This document shows, in pieces, positions 43,119 through 56,600 of a stretch of 64,000 bases of DNA; position 1 is the stretch's first letter; every line of letters starts with the position of its first letter. A model generated the notes under the pieces. It did not search any database, was not told the origin of the DNA, and saw nothing but the letters and a program-made list of their open reading frames with translations. Location: assembly GCF_030936135.1 (NCBI RefSeq), contig NC_082598.1:30250687-30314686 (forward strand), read 5' to 3'. Source of the DNA: Gavia stellata. Taxonomy: Eukaryota > Chordata > Aves > Gaviiformes > Gaviidae. The position numbers and the translations under genes were made by a program.

Positions 43119-46100
43119 ACGTTCCCTCACTCACTACTAATTATAATTAATGGGGACTGCATTCATAATGGTTCCTTAATTTTCCCTGTATGGTTCTTTC
43201 TTGTGCAAAACCACTCAGACAAGGAAAGCCACCTCACACTTCCATGCAGATCTCGAAACCAGAAGAATGGCCTCATTTTCCCTACTTTTAATCTTTTAGC
43301 CAAAGGACTGGTGAAACTGGTGAAAGAAACGTGTAGGAATAAGCCAAGAAATTGTTAAAAAAAAACATGTCAGACAAATTGTGAGTTATCTACTTCTTTG
43401 ATGCATTTGCTACTGACCAACTTGGTCCTTGTCTTCCCCTGATGAGCTGGTGGCACATTTGGAGACATAAAGGCCGCCCTCTGTAGCTAATTTCTGATTG
43501 CTACTTCACCTCCCTTTTGCTTCACCTAATTTTTAAGCTGCAGAAATGGAGAATTTTGAAAACAAACCAGCACCAACAGCACCGCTCCCAGTCATGCTCC
43601 TCTTCTCCCCCTGAATATAAATCTATTTTCTTCAGAGCTTTGTCTCTGTGCAACAAGGACATGTAAAAACCAACCCATGCCAGCTCACCTGCCTTCTCTC
43701 CGCTAACTTCTGGCAGCTTTGTGCACAAAGGACTTTGTCATCAGTTATCTTCTGCTGGCTGTCATTGAAAAACTGTACCATATTTTCACAAGAGAAATGG
43801 AAATAAGGCAAACACCTCGCTTCAGATTATCCTATACTGTTGTCTCAGGTGAAAATATTACTTGACATGGTGCATTGACAAAGAGTGGCTCTGCACATTT
43901 GCGACTGAACTTCAGGCACGCGCCGCGTTTTATGCTGAGAGAGGTAGGTACCTGGGGCACTGAAACAGCTCAGCAGGAGAAGCATCAGCAAGGGTCACCG
44001 GGCAGTAGTTGCTCATGTGTTTCTGTTGCATGACCACACTGTTCAGTGTCTGACATGGTGAATGCGAAAAAGTTTCCCCTTTCACTGCAGAAGGATGGTA
44101 GTTATGGTGAGTTACCACAGGTGGCCTAACTTTTAATGTCAGCTCCCGCAGTTAGGCAACACCAAATTCAAAATGCAGAATATAGTCATACACTGAGGTA
44201 TAGATGTGACACTGACAAACACCTAGAGCGCAGGTGCAGGGCTCCCGTGAGGAGATTGGCTGTATATCGCAAATCCTGATTTAGAACACCATAAAAATAC
44301 CCAACGTCTTAGCATCAGGCCACAGCTACCTCCCGGGCTCCCAACCAGGTCAGTCAATAAATGGCAGGTACCTGGAGGAAGGCAAACCACGGAACGGCAG
44401 AGGAGATACTGTTTCAAACAACTAGCCCTCTTGTCACCTCCTGGGCACCAGGTCTCACTTTATTAAATTTATTTATTAGCAGAATTCTGCTTGTTCATTT
44501 CTTCTTACCTGATTTGGATGATGAAAGTAGCCCTAATTATTTAAAGTCCCCATCTGCTTTGGTGGAAAACAGCAGTGAAACCTTTCTCTATTGAGATTCA
44601 GCCTGTACAACAAGAAATCCCACATGCTGGTTGGTGTCCAGATCTGGTCTTTCTGTTCCTTAGCGTTAACATAAACCTGCCATTTTTTATAAAGCTCTTG
44701 CTATCCCCTAGCTGCTTGGAAATACACCCATGTACTCTCTGCTGGCTCCTTCGTGAGTATGGTGGCACTTCTGTGCTGGAAACGCTGGGTGCTTCATTGC
44801 CAAAACATGTGTCTCTAAGCAACTGACCCTTCTTCTAAAACCATGAATCTCAGCACTTTCAGGCTGAGGAGCAAAGCGCATGACAACACATATAATTAGA
44901 GATAATTAATAGGCCAAGGACTGTTTCTTCAGAAGTGCTACAGTTGATACATATCTCCCTTCCTGAATTCCAAGCGTTTTTAGTCATAACGTGAACAAAA
45001 TGACTGATGACTGGGTAGACTGCTAGGTCTAAGCCTTACTTTCCCATGGAGTTTGCACGGAAGCATGCTACTGAATAACAGAAAGCTGCCCTCAAAACCT
45101 TTCCCTGTGCCATCACTGCTTGGTGGACACCCTTCATTCATTCCTTCTCCCTCCTCCTGCCATGAGAAGTCACACCACACACGGAGGGGGCTGCAGAGGA
45201 CGTGCATGCTAGGGCAGCTCGGTCCTACTCAGCGTTCCCACCAGAGCAGCCTCAATGTGCATCACTTCCACCCTCCCAACAGCAATGTGGGGCAGTACTA
45301 GCCAGCCATGGGGTTCGGCAGCAGCAAACATCACCTCAAAAGCGAATCATCATGGAGTAAGAAAACATTTACGTTTCCAAGCAATGAAAAATTTTAAAGG
45401 ACAAAGCTTCCCCCTACACTTTATTACTACTTTTTCTCAGATAAGTAAAATGTTGTTTACTGTAGATTCTGTGCAACATCACCATTACAGTCCTAGCCAA
45501 TGTCATGGTGACTTTCTCCACCATTTTATTCAAGAAGTTTTTACCATCCTCAGATGTAAAATTATGACTGCTTCCATTATCTGGGATGTAATAATGTCTT
45601 CTTTTCCTCGTATTTGGGAACTTTCTTTTTTTTAAAAAAAAAAATATGTATTTTTATTTTCACACCAAAGGATTAGAAATATTCTATTAAGTTACTCTAT
45701 ACAGCATCTGGAAAATACGCTGTTTCCTTGCATAGGTATTTCCTCCCTTCACGGGGGCAGAACAGCCCCAATAACTGAATAAAACCTGAGGGTAGAGCCT
45801 GGCAATAAGTTAACGGCAATCTTTATGCTACAGGAAGATGGCAGAAAGCAGCACCATGGTCAAGCTCCCAGACTGAGCTCAGACTGTGCTGCAGTGCAGC
45901 ACCATGCCATTCAGCTCCCAGGAAAAGCACCGTCTCACAAGGATAATGCTTCATCCAGACTGACCAGGTCTGCCCACGGCAAGGCTGGAGTGCTGCATTT
46001 TCTGGGCACAGCTGTTCTGCTTCTGGTTCCAGAGCTGATGGGACACATCCAGCTGTACCCAAGCAGAGCACAAAGCAAGCAACGATCCCCTGCACTAGGT

Positions 46101-47219
46101 GGAATATCATGTTTAAGCTTATACTGTGATCGCCCGGCCTTGAGTTCTCCTGTCACAGCTTATTATAACTCTCTGCACTCCCAGAAGTTTAATTAGACCT
46201 TTTGTTGCTCTTGGAGAACCACACTTGTTTTATGTTGATTATTGGCCATTTAAAAATACTCTGAAGTGGGATTAATCTCTAATAGTGTTAGTCATCTGAA
46301 AACCAGAAATCTAGTCCACGCTCATCATCTCATCCCAGGGAATCTTCTGGAAAGGCCAGTCTGGCTGCACTGACTGTAGGTAGACTCTAGAAAGCTTCAC
46401 CTGCTAACATCAAACTCTGTGAAATAATTCCCACTTACAACTAAAGGCCCAAGTCATTAACATGGAATAAGCTAAAGTAATATAAATCTGAGATAAGAAA
46501 AAGGATTAGCCTGTAGACCAGAAGAACTATGGCAAGTATAATAAGGCATGTGTTGTTCTTCTAAAAACCAGCTATGAATAGATGCTACTGTCAGCCCTTC
46601 GCACATTCAAAGTCAGAAACACTTACTCTGCAGATAGAAATAAATGGTCCTACTTTCTGCTTATGCCAACACTACAGAAGGGAAAAAGTACAGAGACATC
46701 AGCTAGATTATACCTTATCCTGAGAATAATAAATGGAATGTGATCCATTTGTGAGGAGCCTTTAATATGTATAACATTTGCCTTATTTATTTGAGGTTTT
46801 TTACATAGTCTTTTTTATAGCTTCTCCAGAGTGCTGCACCAAAGTCAAAATTCAGGGTCTCACCTTTGCAAAGATTGCCTTGACCAACTCTTGTAGACAA
46901 AGGGAGCCAAACGAAAGCAGAATGAAGCCGTCTCTAACCAAAATCCTGACTGAGCAGGAAAGCAGCAGAATCTGAAGCTCCAATGTGTGAGCCAAAATTG
47001 ACACAGGTTGGCTTTCAAATCTGAGAGTGTTTTTGCAGAGCTAGCAGCTATAAAAACATATTTGCAGTTGTAAGTTGAGCAAATTTGACATGAGTCACAG
47101 CGGCTGTAAACATGCAACCCCCACAGAGTTGTTTGGAAGTCATTTCTCTGCATATACCCGCTTGCATTCAATTGAAGACTGAATAACTGAGTAACTGCAG
47201 AATACCAAATGCAGTATAT

Positions 47220-48330
47220 TAATGTAAGAGAAGAGGAAAAATGACACAGGCAACTACAGTCTAGTCACCTGCCTTTCAAATGGGCATAAAGTTCAAGCAG
47301 GTTTTTAAAAGAAAACCCAAGTGTTAAAAATGAATAAGGAAGGCGGACAAAAGCTGACAAATGCAGGTGATAACCAGGCTCGCCATACATCTTTCTGCGT
47401 GAGACAACTGACTAGCTGACAGAAGTCTGGTAGACGAAGTCTATTCAGATTTCAATAAAACATTTGATACAATGCCACCTGGAGAATTAGTTTGGAGTGA
47501 AGAGACGGGACTTAATAAAAGAGTTGTAAGGAATGGCCTTAAGGAGAGATGACAATGGCCTGGACTAGACAGAAAGTCTTAGCAATGTTCCTTGAGGACT
47601 GGTCTTACTATTTTTATTGATGATTTTTGCACAAAAAGTAGGAGTGCTGATGACAAAATTGTGAGGTCATTTGCCAAAGGTAGAAGAAGCCTGAAATATT
47701 ATACAACATTTAAGTTCTGAAGCACCAGAAATGAGACAAAGCAGACCAGTACAGCAATATAAAATGAGATAAACCTCACCAAGGTCATCAACATAGTGCG
47801 CAATAATAAGAAATCTCTCCATCAGCTGGGACTCTGTGATGGAGAACAACAGGAAGAGAAGAATCTGGGTGATATTAGTTGACCTGGGGATGACGCCGGG
47901 CTAACAGCACCGCATGAGGCATGCAAAACTCATCAGATAAGATACTTCCTGTAGCTATACAGACATGCTAGTTCCATCCTAAAAATGGTAAAACTGCAAC
48001 AGAAACAATTTTGGTCACTGGTGTTTGAGATACTTGAATTCAAACTGGAACAGGCTTAAAGAAGATCTGTGACCATGACTACAGAAATAAGAAACCATTT
48101 TTATCAAAAAGAAGCGGGGCTTGTTTAGTTCAGCAACAGGAAAATTAAAGATATGTAAGCTGGAAAGTAGAATAAAGTATCCAACCAACATAGGAACAAG
48201 GTCCTGAAAGAGCCTTTGTGTGAGAGTAGTTGGATGCAGCTGGAAATAAGAGCAGTTTCAAGATGGATTTTGATACGTTTATAAACAAGATTATATGATA
48301 TGTTTGCCTTGAAAGGAGCAGGGGGCCTGG
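47220..48330 (+). mobile_element. Ancient, inactivated CR1-type LINE (reverse transcriptase remnant)
   Basis: The + strand retains recognisable reverse transcriptase pieces of a CR1/L3-like non-LTR retrotransposon. DFNKTFDTMPPGEL at 47447-47490 corresponds to the DFSKAFDTVPHGKL motif. Further on, a frame shift later, SADDKI near 47643-47660 corresponds to the catalytic FADDTKL block. Downstream, a block reading 'gaattcaaactggaacaggc' and a final 'gatacgtttataaacaagat' stretch match the 3' part of such elements. Many stops and indels break every frame, so it is long dead. It sits in sense + orientation, antisense to SCFD2. Ends are approximate. Confidence 0.8.
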
Positions 48331-51300
48331 TTTGGTGGTGACGGAAGCACCTCCCTGCTTCTGTCTTTCCACATAGACCCTTGATAATTTCAAACAATTT
48401 TTATATTTCAGAGATCTAATATTACATCTAGGAGAAAAACCATGCAATTGCTCAAACTCTCTATAAATGTTCTCATAAATGCTAATGTAGGATTTTGACT
48501 ATTAAAAGTGTAGAAATGTCTGGCAGCCTTTTTAAAAGCCTGGTTCAGCCTAGCTGCAGGCTGTCAGTGACCAATTTCACCATGCACATTTTTCTGCCCT
48601 GACAAATGGCTCAGTGGATAGCTATGGGACAGCCTGTCTGAGAGGTTTACAACCTGCTAATGACAAAGTGCTCAAAGCTGGGAATTGGTCTCTAATAGAA
48701 ATGAAAATATTTTCCCCCCAGAAAGTTATTACAATTCTCCTTCCTTCTCTCAAAACATAAATGTTGAGTAAGTTGCTTAGCCATCGGAAAAGACTGATAG
48801 GAATAGTAAAGCCATCAGAGACCACAGATGTGTAGCTCTTTCACTTCCCTAATAAGCCAAAAACTGCTTCGGCATTGAAGAAGTGTGGAAAGGTCATCAG
48901 AGAGGCAAAGTAATGAAAAAGTCGAGGCTGAAAAGAAAGCAGAAGGCTTGAAACTAGTTGTATGTGTTATGTTTTAAAACGCAGGAGAAACAAGAGGTTT
49001 CGTGGTGTACATGGGCTAGCAAAGGGGATTCTGTAGGATCTGCAGTTCGGTCTCGCGGGGAAGGACTTGCACCATGTACTTCTGGGTAGCATGGAAAGGC
49101 AGGCTCACCACCTTGCTATTTAGAAAGCTTAGCTGAATGAAGGGAAGGATAAAGCAGAGGATATATCTGTTAAAAAGTATGTTTCAAACACCTCCTACTG
49201 CCTGTACTCCAGAAAACTGGGAGGTGGCATATAGCAAGCACCTGGTCCTACAGCCAGGGACGTGCATTTCCTTGCTCCTCTGAAAGTCTGCTCCAGTCTG
49301 GGTGACCTGTAAACCTCTGAAAGATCATTGCTCACACATGCTCAGTTTTTGCTGGATTTTCACCATTAAGATGTTTAAGGATGCTCTTGCCAAACATGTC
49401 TTTCATGGGACATAGTGCTAACAGAGCAGTCCATCCATCATTGCTAAAGAGCATCAAGCCGTGATCTGTTACTTCCCAGCTCCTAGCTGTGATCAGACAG
49501 CAAAAAATGTCCCATTTTCACAAAACACCGTCAGTCCGTCCCACTTCCTTGGCTCTACCCAGGCCAAGGCTGCTCAGCCACTGCGCTGATGCCATGGGGT
49601 TAGACCCACAGCTGCAGCAAGGAGCAGGCTACTAATGGCACCCAGGCAATGATGAGGGTCTGTCAAAAGATAAAGTACATATTGAAAATGAGTTGTAAAA
49701 AGCTCATTTCTACTTTTTTTTTTTAATGTTTAGTAAGCTGTTAAACTACAGAGGAATTTAACAAAAACCAGTATACTTAACAATAAATTTATGATGCTGA
49801 CATCTATTTATTTTATTAAACCTATTCCTTGCCAGGGTAGCTCCACAAAATTCAGCATCCTGCTTTTATAGAAGACTCAGGAAAAAGACATTCATATTTG
49901 AGATGCCTAAAGGGCTCCAATCAAGCTCTTCATATTTACTAAGAATGTAAACAAAATGACATGACCTCAGTAGGAATCATTTACTCTATACTTTTTATGA
50001 AGGACAATAAACATATGGAAGGAATTACAGAAAGGGAGTCAGTAAAGAAGACTAGTTCATCAGAGAAATGGTTTGTATAAAATAAAATTACATAGGAAAG
50101 GGAGAAAAAGTAGCTAAGCACAGAAAAATGGGTCAAGTGTGAGGAAGAGTACTCTTTGGGCAAATGTTTCTTATGTTCTTGATAAAGATTTAAGAGCAGC
50201 TGCTGCAAGAATGTATAATCAGATGTCAGGAAGCAACAGTCTGTGTGTCATATGCAAGGAAGGAATTTTATCATGTTCCATATTTAGGGAGCCTTAAAAT
50301 ACTGTAATGGGCAAAAAAAAAATCACAAAAAGCATTTAAAAAATCACAGACAATCACAGATCCATAAAACATAGAAATTACTAGGCATATGGAACCTAAT
50401 ATGGCCGAGGTTTATTATGAAGCATAGCAGAAGAATCGGAGGCAGCGTACCTAAGTGTACCTGGCAGTAAGCTCTGGGATGGGCATCTTTTGCTGCTTGG
50501 AGATCCTGCTCAACATGACAAGTTCCCTGGTGAGAGTAGCTGCTCTGCTGCCCTCAGGATGGAGGATGCGGGAACGATCAGAATCAAAAATACTGTGTGA
50601 GCCACAAACAATACAAATGGGCTGAAAGGCCCAAATCCGCATGGCTCCGCGTGCCTCTCAGCTCCTCGGATTTTAGAGAAAACTCAGTGACTTCTAGCTA
50701 GACTTCCAGCTCAATGGGAATACATTTAGGAAGGACGCATTGAACTCTATCAGATGAAGTCTCAGAAGACTGAGCAGTTGTGGGACATCATGAACTCAGT
50801 TTCTCGTTGGAGAATATTAATTTGGTTTAGCTGGCAATCTTTTTACTAGCTTCTAAGTTAAAGTGAGAGTGTTATTTTTACATCTTTATGAGAAAAAAAA
50901 AGCACACAAAGTTACTGAAAAAGCAGTATTTGAAAGTGACATCATCGGGGCTATGTTACAAGGAGATTAGCAGTAAACCTGGGCAGAAGTTTTAAGAACC
51001 AGAGGCTCCAGGAGTATTAGAGTCAAAGTTTAAACACAAGTTAATTAGGCTCAAAATATTGCACTAATCTGTTCTGCAAATATGTGCTTAAAAACTGCTT
51101 CAGAAAGGCTCCTTTGGCTAATGGAGAGGTAGGAGACAAGGGGCTTGACTTCTAGAGAAGAGGTATCTCTGCAGAGATAATGTGTGGCACAAGTGCCTTT
51201 CTTCAGGCAATCACTGGTCTCAACGTGCGCCTGTTCACAGAAGAACCACGATTCAAGCGACCTGAATTGATAGACCCTTTTTGCTTTTATGGATACCGGC

Positions 51301-53646
51301 AAAATAGACCACCAAAGCCAGCTTGGTCAGCGTAAAAGCCAAAGACTGAACTGGCACACAGAATAGCCTGGATCTGCCAGGGATGCTGGGCAGTATAACG
51401 AAGCTTGTACTGCTGCTGCCTTAGGTTCCTCTGCTTTGTGTTAAAACCAGCAATTACTGTTTCCTTGACTGTCAATGTGTAGCTTCCACAGCCACCACAT
51501 TTACTTCACAAATTGGGAAGACCAACTGCAAACACCACGTATTTGTTACAATAGGATTTTCACCACTGAAAGCTCTAGGAATTATTGAAAATATTTTAAG
51601 AAGTGAACTGGATGGGCTGCACTCTACTTTCAGTGAAAATGCATTTCATCCCTTGCTTCACGGGGAGCAACACTGAAGCAAAACTGAGCACCACTGAAAA
51701 ATCCCATTATAGCTGTGTTAATACAAATCAGAGATGTTGGAAGTGCATTTTACACCCAGCATATTCTGAACCAGCAATCAAAAATGTTATGTTAGGTGTC
51801 AGCAAGATACGTGTCCAGATTAATTCTTTCCATCTCTAAGGACTAAATTTAGCCTATTTTTCTTTCAAGAACAACCAGCATGCCAACCTGCTGTATGGGT
51901 GGAGAACCTGAATGCACAGAGCATGCCAGACCTGATCACTCGGTGCTGCACTGTGAATAGCTGATTAAGCCTCTCTGTAGCAATAGCTACAGCCTGGCCT
52001 ACCTAGACAGGTAGACAGACCTACTTAACCAATGGACCATACTCTTAATATTAGACCAGAGCAATAGACACACACTAAAATAGGCGATGGGTCAAATTCT
52101 TCTGAAGAGTATACTTGCATCCCTCTGGATCATTCAGGAGTGATAATGCAGGTGATAATACAGAAGAGCCATTGTTATAAGAAACTTAGGGGGTTTTTTT
52201 AAAGGCAAGATTTCTCCCTTTCACTTTAAGAGCCTTCCATTACAAAATGATGGGTGAATTATTTCCGCTTTGGTTAGTCTATTATAATGTAACCAAGAGA
52301 AAAGAAAGACAGGCCAAGGAACTGCAGTGGTATTAATGTTCTCCACACTGTATTAAGTTATGTAAAATCATTGTTTTAAGGCATGATTTCCGTTCTAAGT
52401 TATACACATAAGATACCCTGAAACAGAGCCTGGAGTCTAAATTGCCACCAAACTCCCAAGCTCAACAGGGAGGCTCACACTTTCTTCACTGTTGGAATCA
52501 CTTCTCAACAGTGATGGCCTTTATATCTCCACCTCCAGATTGCATCTTAACCCTCCAGTAACTGCAACAACTGCTCAGCTATTAAATGACTTAAGAAAAC
52601 ACTGAACACATTTTAATCATCTTTTCAGGGAAGTTAGCAGCTACAAGTAAGAAAGGGGTACTTGTGCGCTGTGATCAGACAAGCTCTTGGCAAAGTACAA
52701 GCAAAGGCTGTTCGGTCACTGCTTTGGAACAGGCAGCCCAGGCCTTCCCCAAGTCCCCTTCTCTCCCTTCTTTAGAGAAATCCCTTTGGTAATTCAATAC
52801 TGCAATATCTTTCAAATCAAAGAAGTTAAGCCAATTGCTCTGACAGACATCTAGGAGATTCCCCACCCTAAGGACGAAAGCATGAATTTCAGCACAAGTC
52901 GGTGTGAAAAAGCTACTTCAAAGAAACAGCAATACAACCCACAATTCTATAAACTACTTGAAATGATCCCTCTACACATTCATTAGACTGAAAAGGAGCA
53001 TGCCATTGTATACAACCACTCCTGGCCTTAATGCTGCTTTCTGGCCTCTGATGTTCAGGGCATGGCCTTAGGGAAAACAGGAAAATTTAGAAAGGAGCAG
53101 CAGGCTTTTTAAAGGTAGATGTCTACCCTGTCTTCCTCCTTTGGGTAATAGCATGAGTCTCATCAAATTCTGTTACTTACAAAGAGGTTTTGCAACTGAG
53201 AGGCTAACTAACCAAGAAAAAATTAAAAGGAGTCAAGAACTGTGTGTTTAGTAACGTAGAAAAATGTGTGCTAGAAAAGATACCTTGCAGAAAGCTGGCG
53301 AACACACTCAGTGCAGGCAATTATCTGTTAGTTGGTAGTGTTTCAGCCTATACTCATTTGTGCTTTTAAGAAATTAAAGGTCTTTATCAAATCAAGAACT
53401 TAATTTGTCAAACTGTGTTGCATCATTTCAAGAGAGCTCTTTTTTTCACTCGAGGTCAAGTTTACTGATGCAGTATATCTAGCAGTAAATCTACGTAGGC
53501 TGAAAAGAGGTCAGTGCTAAGCAAGCAGATTTTTTATGCTTATAAATCTACCTGGGAAGATAGTTTGGGATCTGATTGTTGATTCCCAATGCCTGAGCCT
53601 GAACATTTTAGAAATCAAAGGAAGATATGGCTTTTGGCATGTTCCT

Positions 53647-53663
53647 ACACACACACACACACA
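53647..53663 (+). repeat. (AC)n microsatellite
   Basis: Eight perfect AC units plus one base, a simple dinucleotide repeat inside the presumed SCFD2 intron. Confidence 0.85.
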
Positions 53664-56600
53664 GAGAATTATTTATTTCTAATATATCTTTATCTATGTT
53701 TATCAGCTCTATCATCTTAAAAAGAAAATACTTTATGCAAAACAAATTGTATACCAAAAAACTTATGCTACTCAAACTCCAAGCCTAAGAACATCTAACA
53801 GATCTAAAGATTGTTTAAAAAAAATCACACAACCAACTAGCTGAGCTAGAACAGACGTTTGGTGGTGTTGTCACTCCAGTTATCCATGCATGACCATGCT
53901 TAAAGCCAATTACTCTGTGTGTTCTGTTCAAAAATGCCTGTAGAGAAGCTGTGAAGCAATTCTGACTCACTTTCAAAAGTACCTTTATGGTGTAGGCATA
54001 AAATCCCATTAGCTGCATCTACATTAGATTTTAGTTTGGATTAGGAGTTTTGATGAGAATCTTCTAGTTAGCACTTGCTGTGCTTCAATTTGCATTACAG
54101 GGTAACCACGGGGTGAACAAACTGAATTCCTTCCCACTGGAACTGAACCAAAAATGCCCTCCAATGACTATTTCAGATCACAGGACCAGACCAGAACGAG
54201 TCTCCAACTCATCAAGCGTGGACTCTGGATTCTCAGCATCAGCTGTGACACTGTGTATGGAGAATAAGCAGAAGGGAAACAGAAAGTTACTTCACTCAGA
54301 GAGAAAATGCACAGAACTATGTGATTTAAAAAAAGTAAAGTAACATTAGTAGGCAGCAAAGTCATGCAAAACTGTAATGAAACCTTCTGCTGTTTGAAAA
54401 GCTCTAAAAATAACAAATGACAGTGCTGCTAAGTGCCATAAAAGATAATGGGGTGGAAGTAAACATTTCAGAATTGTTAGGATAAGAAAGGGAGGAGATA
54501 CTAAGAGGATGGCTCTGAAAAGGAAAAAGAAAGAATGAAAGAAAAGAATCTGTGCATGAGTCTAGGTCACCCTTTTTCCATAAGGATGCGCAAAGCAGAT
54601 TTGTGCTCAAGGAATCACTAACATCATGAAGGTCAGCCTCTAAACAGATCCTTTTTTTTTTAATTGAATTCCTCTCGACAGCTTCCCTTTAAAAAAAACA
54701 ACAAACGAACAAAAAACCCATGACAAATTATTTTGCCTGCTTTTTATTTCCATGCACTTACTGCATGTAAGAGTTTCATTCAGCTATGTGAACGGAAAAG
54801 ACCCATATCAGTTCACCATACCCAAGGCTGCAAAACAAACACAGCAGCTAATGTACGTTGGTTCAGTACAGTTCTTCTCTGTGCTTGATCTGTGGCTTTG
54901 GGTCTTCAAAATCCACAGGTTACAATTGGGTTGACGCATGCATGAGATGAACTCTTGTGCTGCCTTCTATACCAGTGCTTATCACACAGATGTCAGGAGG
55001 GCTTTAAGGAGCAGAAGTTTCTCTCCTGATTGTACTGACAACTGCTTGGACAGCATAGGGTGGCACAGTGGCCCCTAAGAGATCTGTGTTACCATAAATG
55101 ATGATCAGGTCTTTTCTAACAGGTTCTTCAAACAAGGTAGTAAGGAGATAACTGCATCTTTCTGTGTTGTGCTAATGTACTGCTTCCATAGTCCAAGAAA
55201 TAAAGGGATTTCTAGGAAGACTACATCACCCAAGTCAATCTCCAAAGACTAACGAAAGGTCATAGTATGGATGCCTTAGCTCAGCTGACCAATTTGCCTT
55301 ACTTCGGTCCAGTATGCCTTCTGTGGCAAAAGACCAGACTGTCAAATTCCCACTCCCACCAGTGAACTGGCCTCGTGCTTTTTCAGTTGTGCTTCCAGGC
55401 TTTTGTATAGAGGAGGGAGGGATTTCCTCCTGTCTGGAGGATCACCTTCTTCTTCCTCTGCCTACAACCATTCGAGTCACCCTGGCAGAGCTTGTTTTGG
55501 TGGGGAGGCAGAGGAAGGCAAAGCTCGGCGAGGGAAGTCCCTTCCAGGAGAGGCAGGGGAATTAGGATGGCAGGATGCACAGCAACACTGGACACTCATT
55601 CATGTGCTCGTTGAGCCGTACACGATTACGGAGCCGTTACAGCACCGCTGTTCTGTGAAAGGATGGCATTAAAGGGCTCAATAGCTGCCCTGTGTCAGAG
55701 GGCAAAACTGGCTCTTCTCACTTCATGGTGCATGCTTTGAGTGCCTCTGGATTAAGCGGTGCCTCAGCACATTCCCCCTGCTCAGCCACATCACAAATCC
55801 CAACACATGCAGCTGGATGCTGGGGTGCAATCCCATGAAACACTGATTTTGTTGCAGCTCAGGAAAGATACCTGAATACATGTGTCTAATATCCCAGATT
55901 ATCCTTAGCTGAAACAAAAGTTGCTGCCTTGCTTTTTTCAGTCCCCACAAGAAATGGTCCTCTCTTTATCACAATAAATAAAACCAACATGACAACATAA
56001 ATAATAGCATTCTCTAGTCTTAGCCACTAAACAATTCTGAATTTCATTTACAGCGTGTCTATGAAACAAAAATATTTACTTGAAGAAAGCAAATGGAGTT
56101 TTAAGAGCTTCTGTCTTGTCGCAGATGGAAAAAGACCATGCTTCCTAAATGCCTGTATCCCTGCTCACCCTATTTTGCTCCAACAGTTTGGGTGCTCAGA
56201 CACTCCTGTACTGCCCTCTCCTGTTCCAGCCTCAGCCTGCTGGTTTTGGACAGGAAATTAGCAGCCAGACAACCAAACAAGTGACAGCTTGTTATTTTTT
56301 TCCTGTAAGGTACAAAAAAGTTAAATTTTAATGTCAGTCGTCAGAATGAACCTAGACTGATTTTACAATGATAAGAAAGGATAAAAACATAAAATGTGCA
56401 TGGTAGGTAATGCAGCGCTGACCATACTGAAGACTGAACAGAAACTGCTTGACTGGGAAAAAAGTTTACTGCAATTTCTATTGCAGCCTTTCCTCTCTCC
56501 TGTGTTACGCCACCCTCGACTCTAACCAGGGTCATCTGAAAGATGGTGCACGAGGGCTACACAGGCACTTACACACCTTTCCTCACATCTCAGGGCATGC

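Noticed and set aside
43690-43830. Coding-looking - strand segment with a GTGAGC donor (NMVQFFNDSQQKITDDK)
   Set aside because: No good polypyrimidine acceptor and no match to SCFD2 or a family I know. Open runs of this length are expected by chance in 64 kb.
45823-46110. 95-codon - strand ORF with hydrophobic start
   Set aside because: Composition after the leader is random-like, with no homology or splice context. The overlapping + strand ORF is equally long.
46864-46949. Well-formed - strand candidate exon (acceptor TTTCCTGCTCAG, donor AAAG|GTGAGA)
   Set aside because: In the only frame that would join the next SCFD2 exon at 28900 it has an early TAG, and its other frames show no SCFD2 resemblance.
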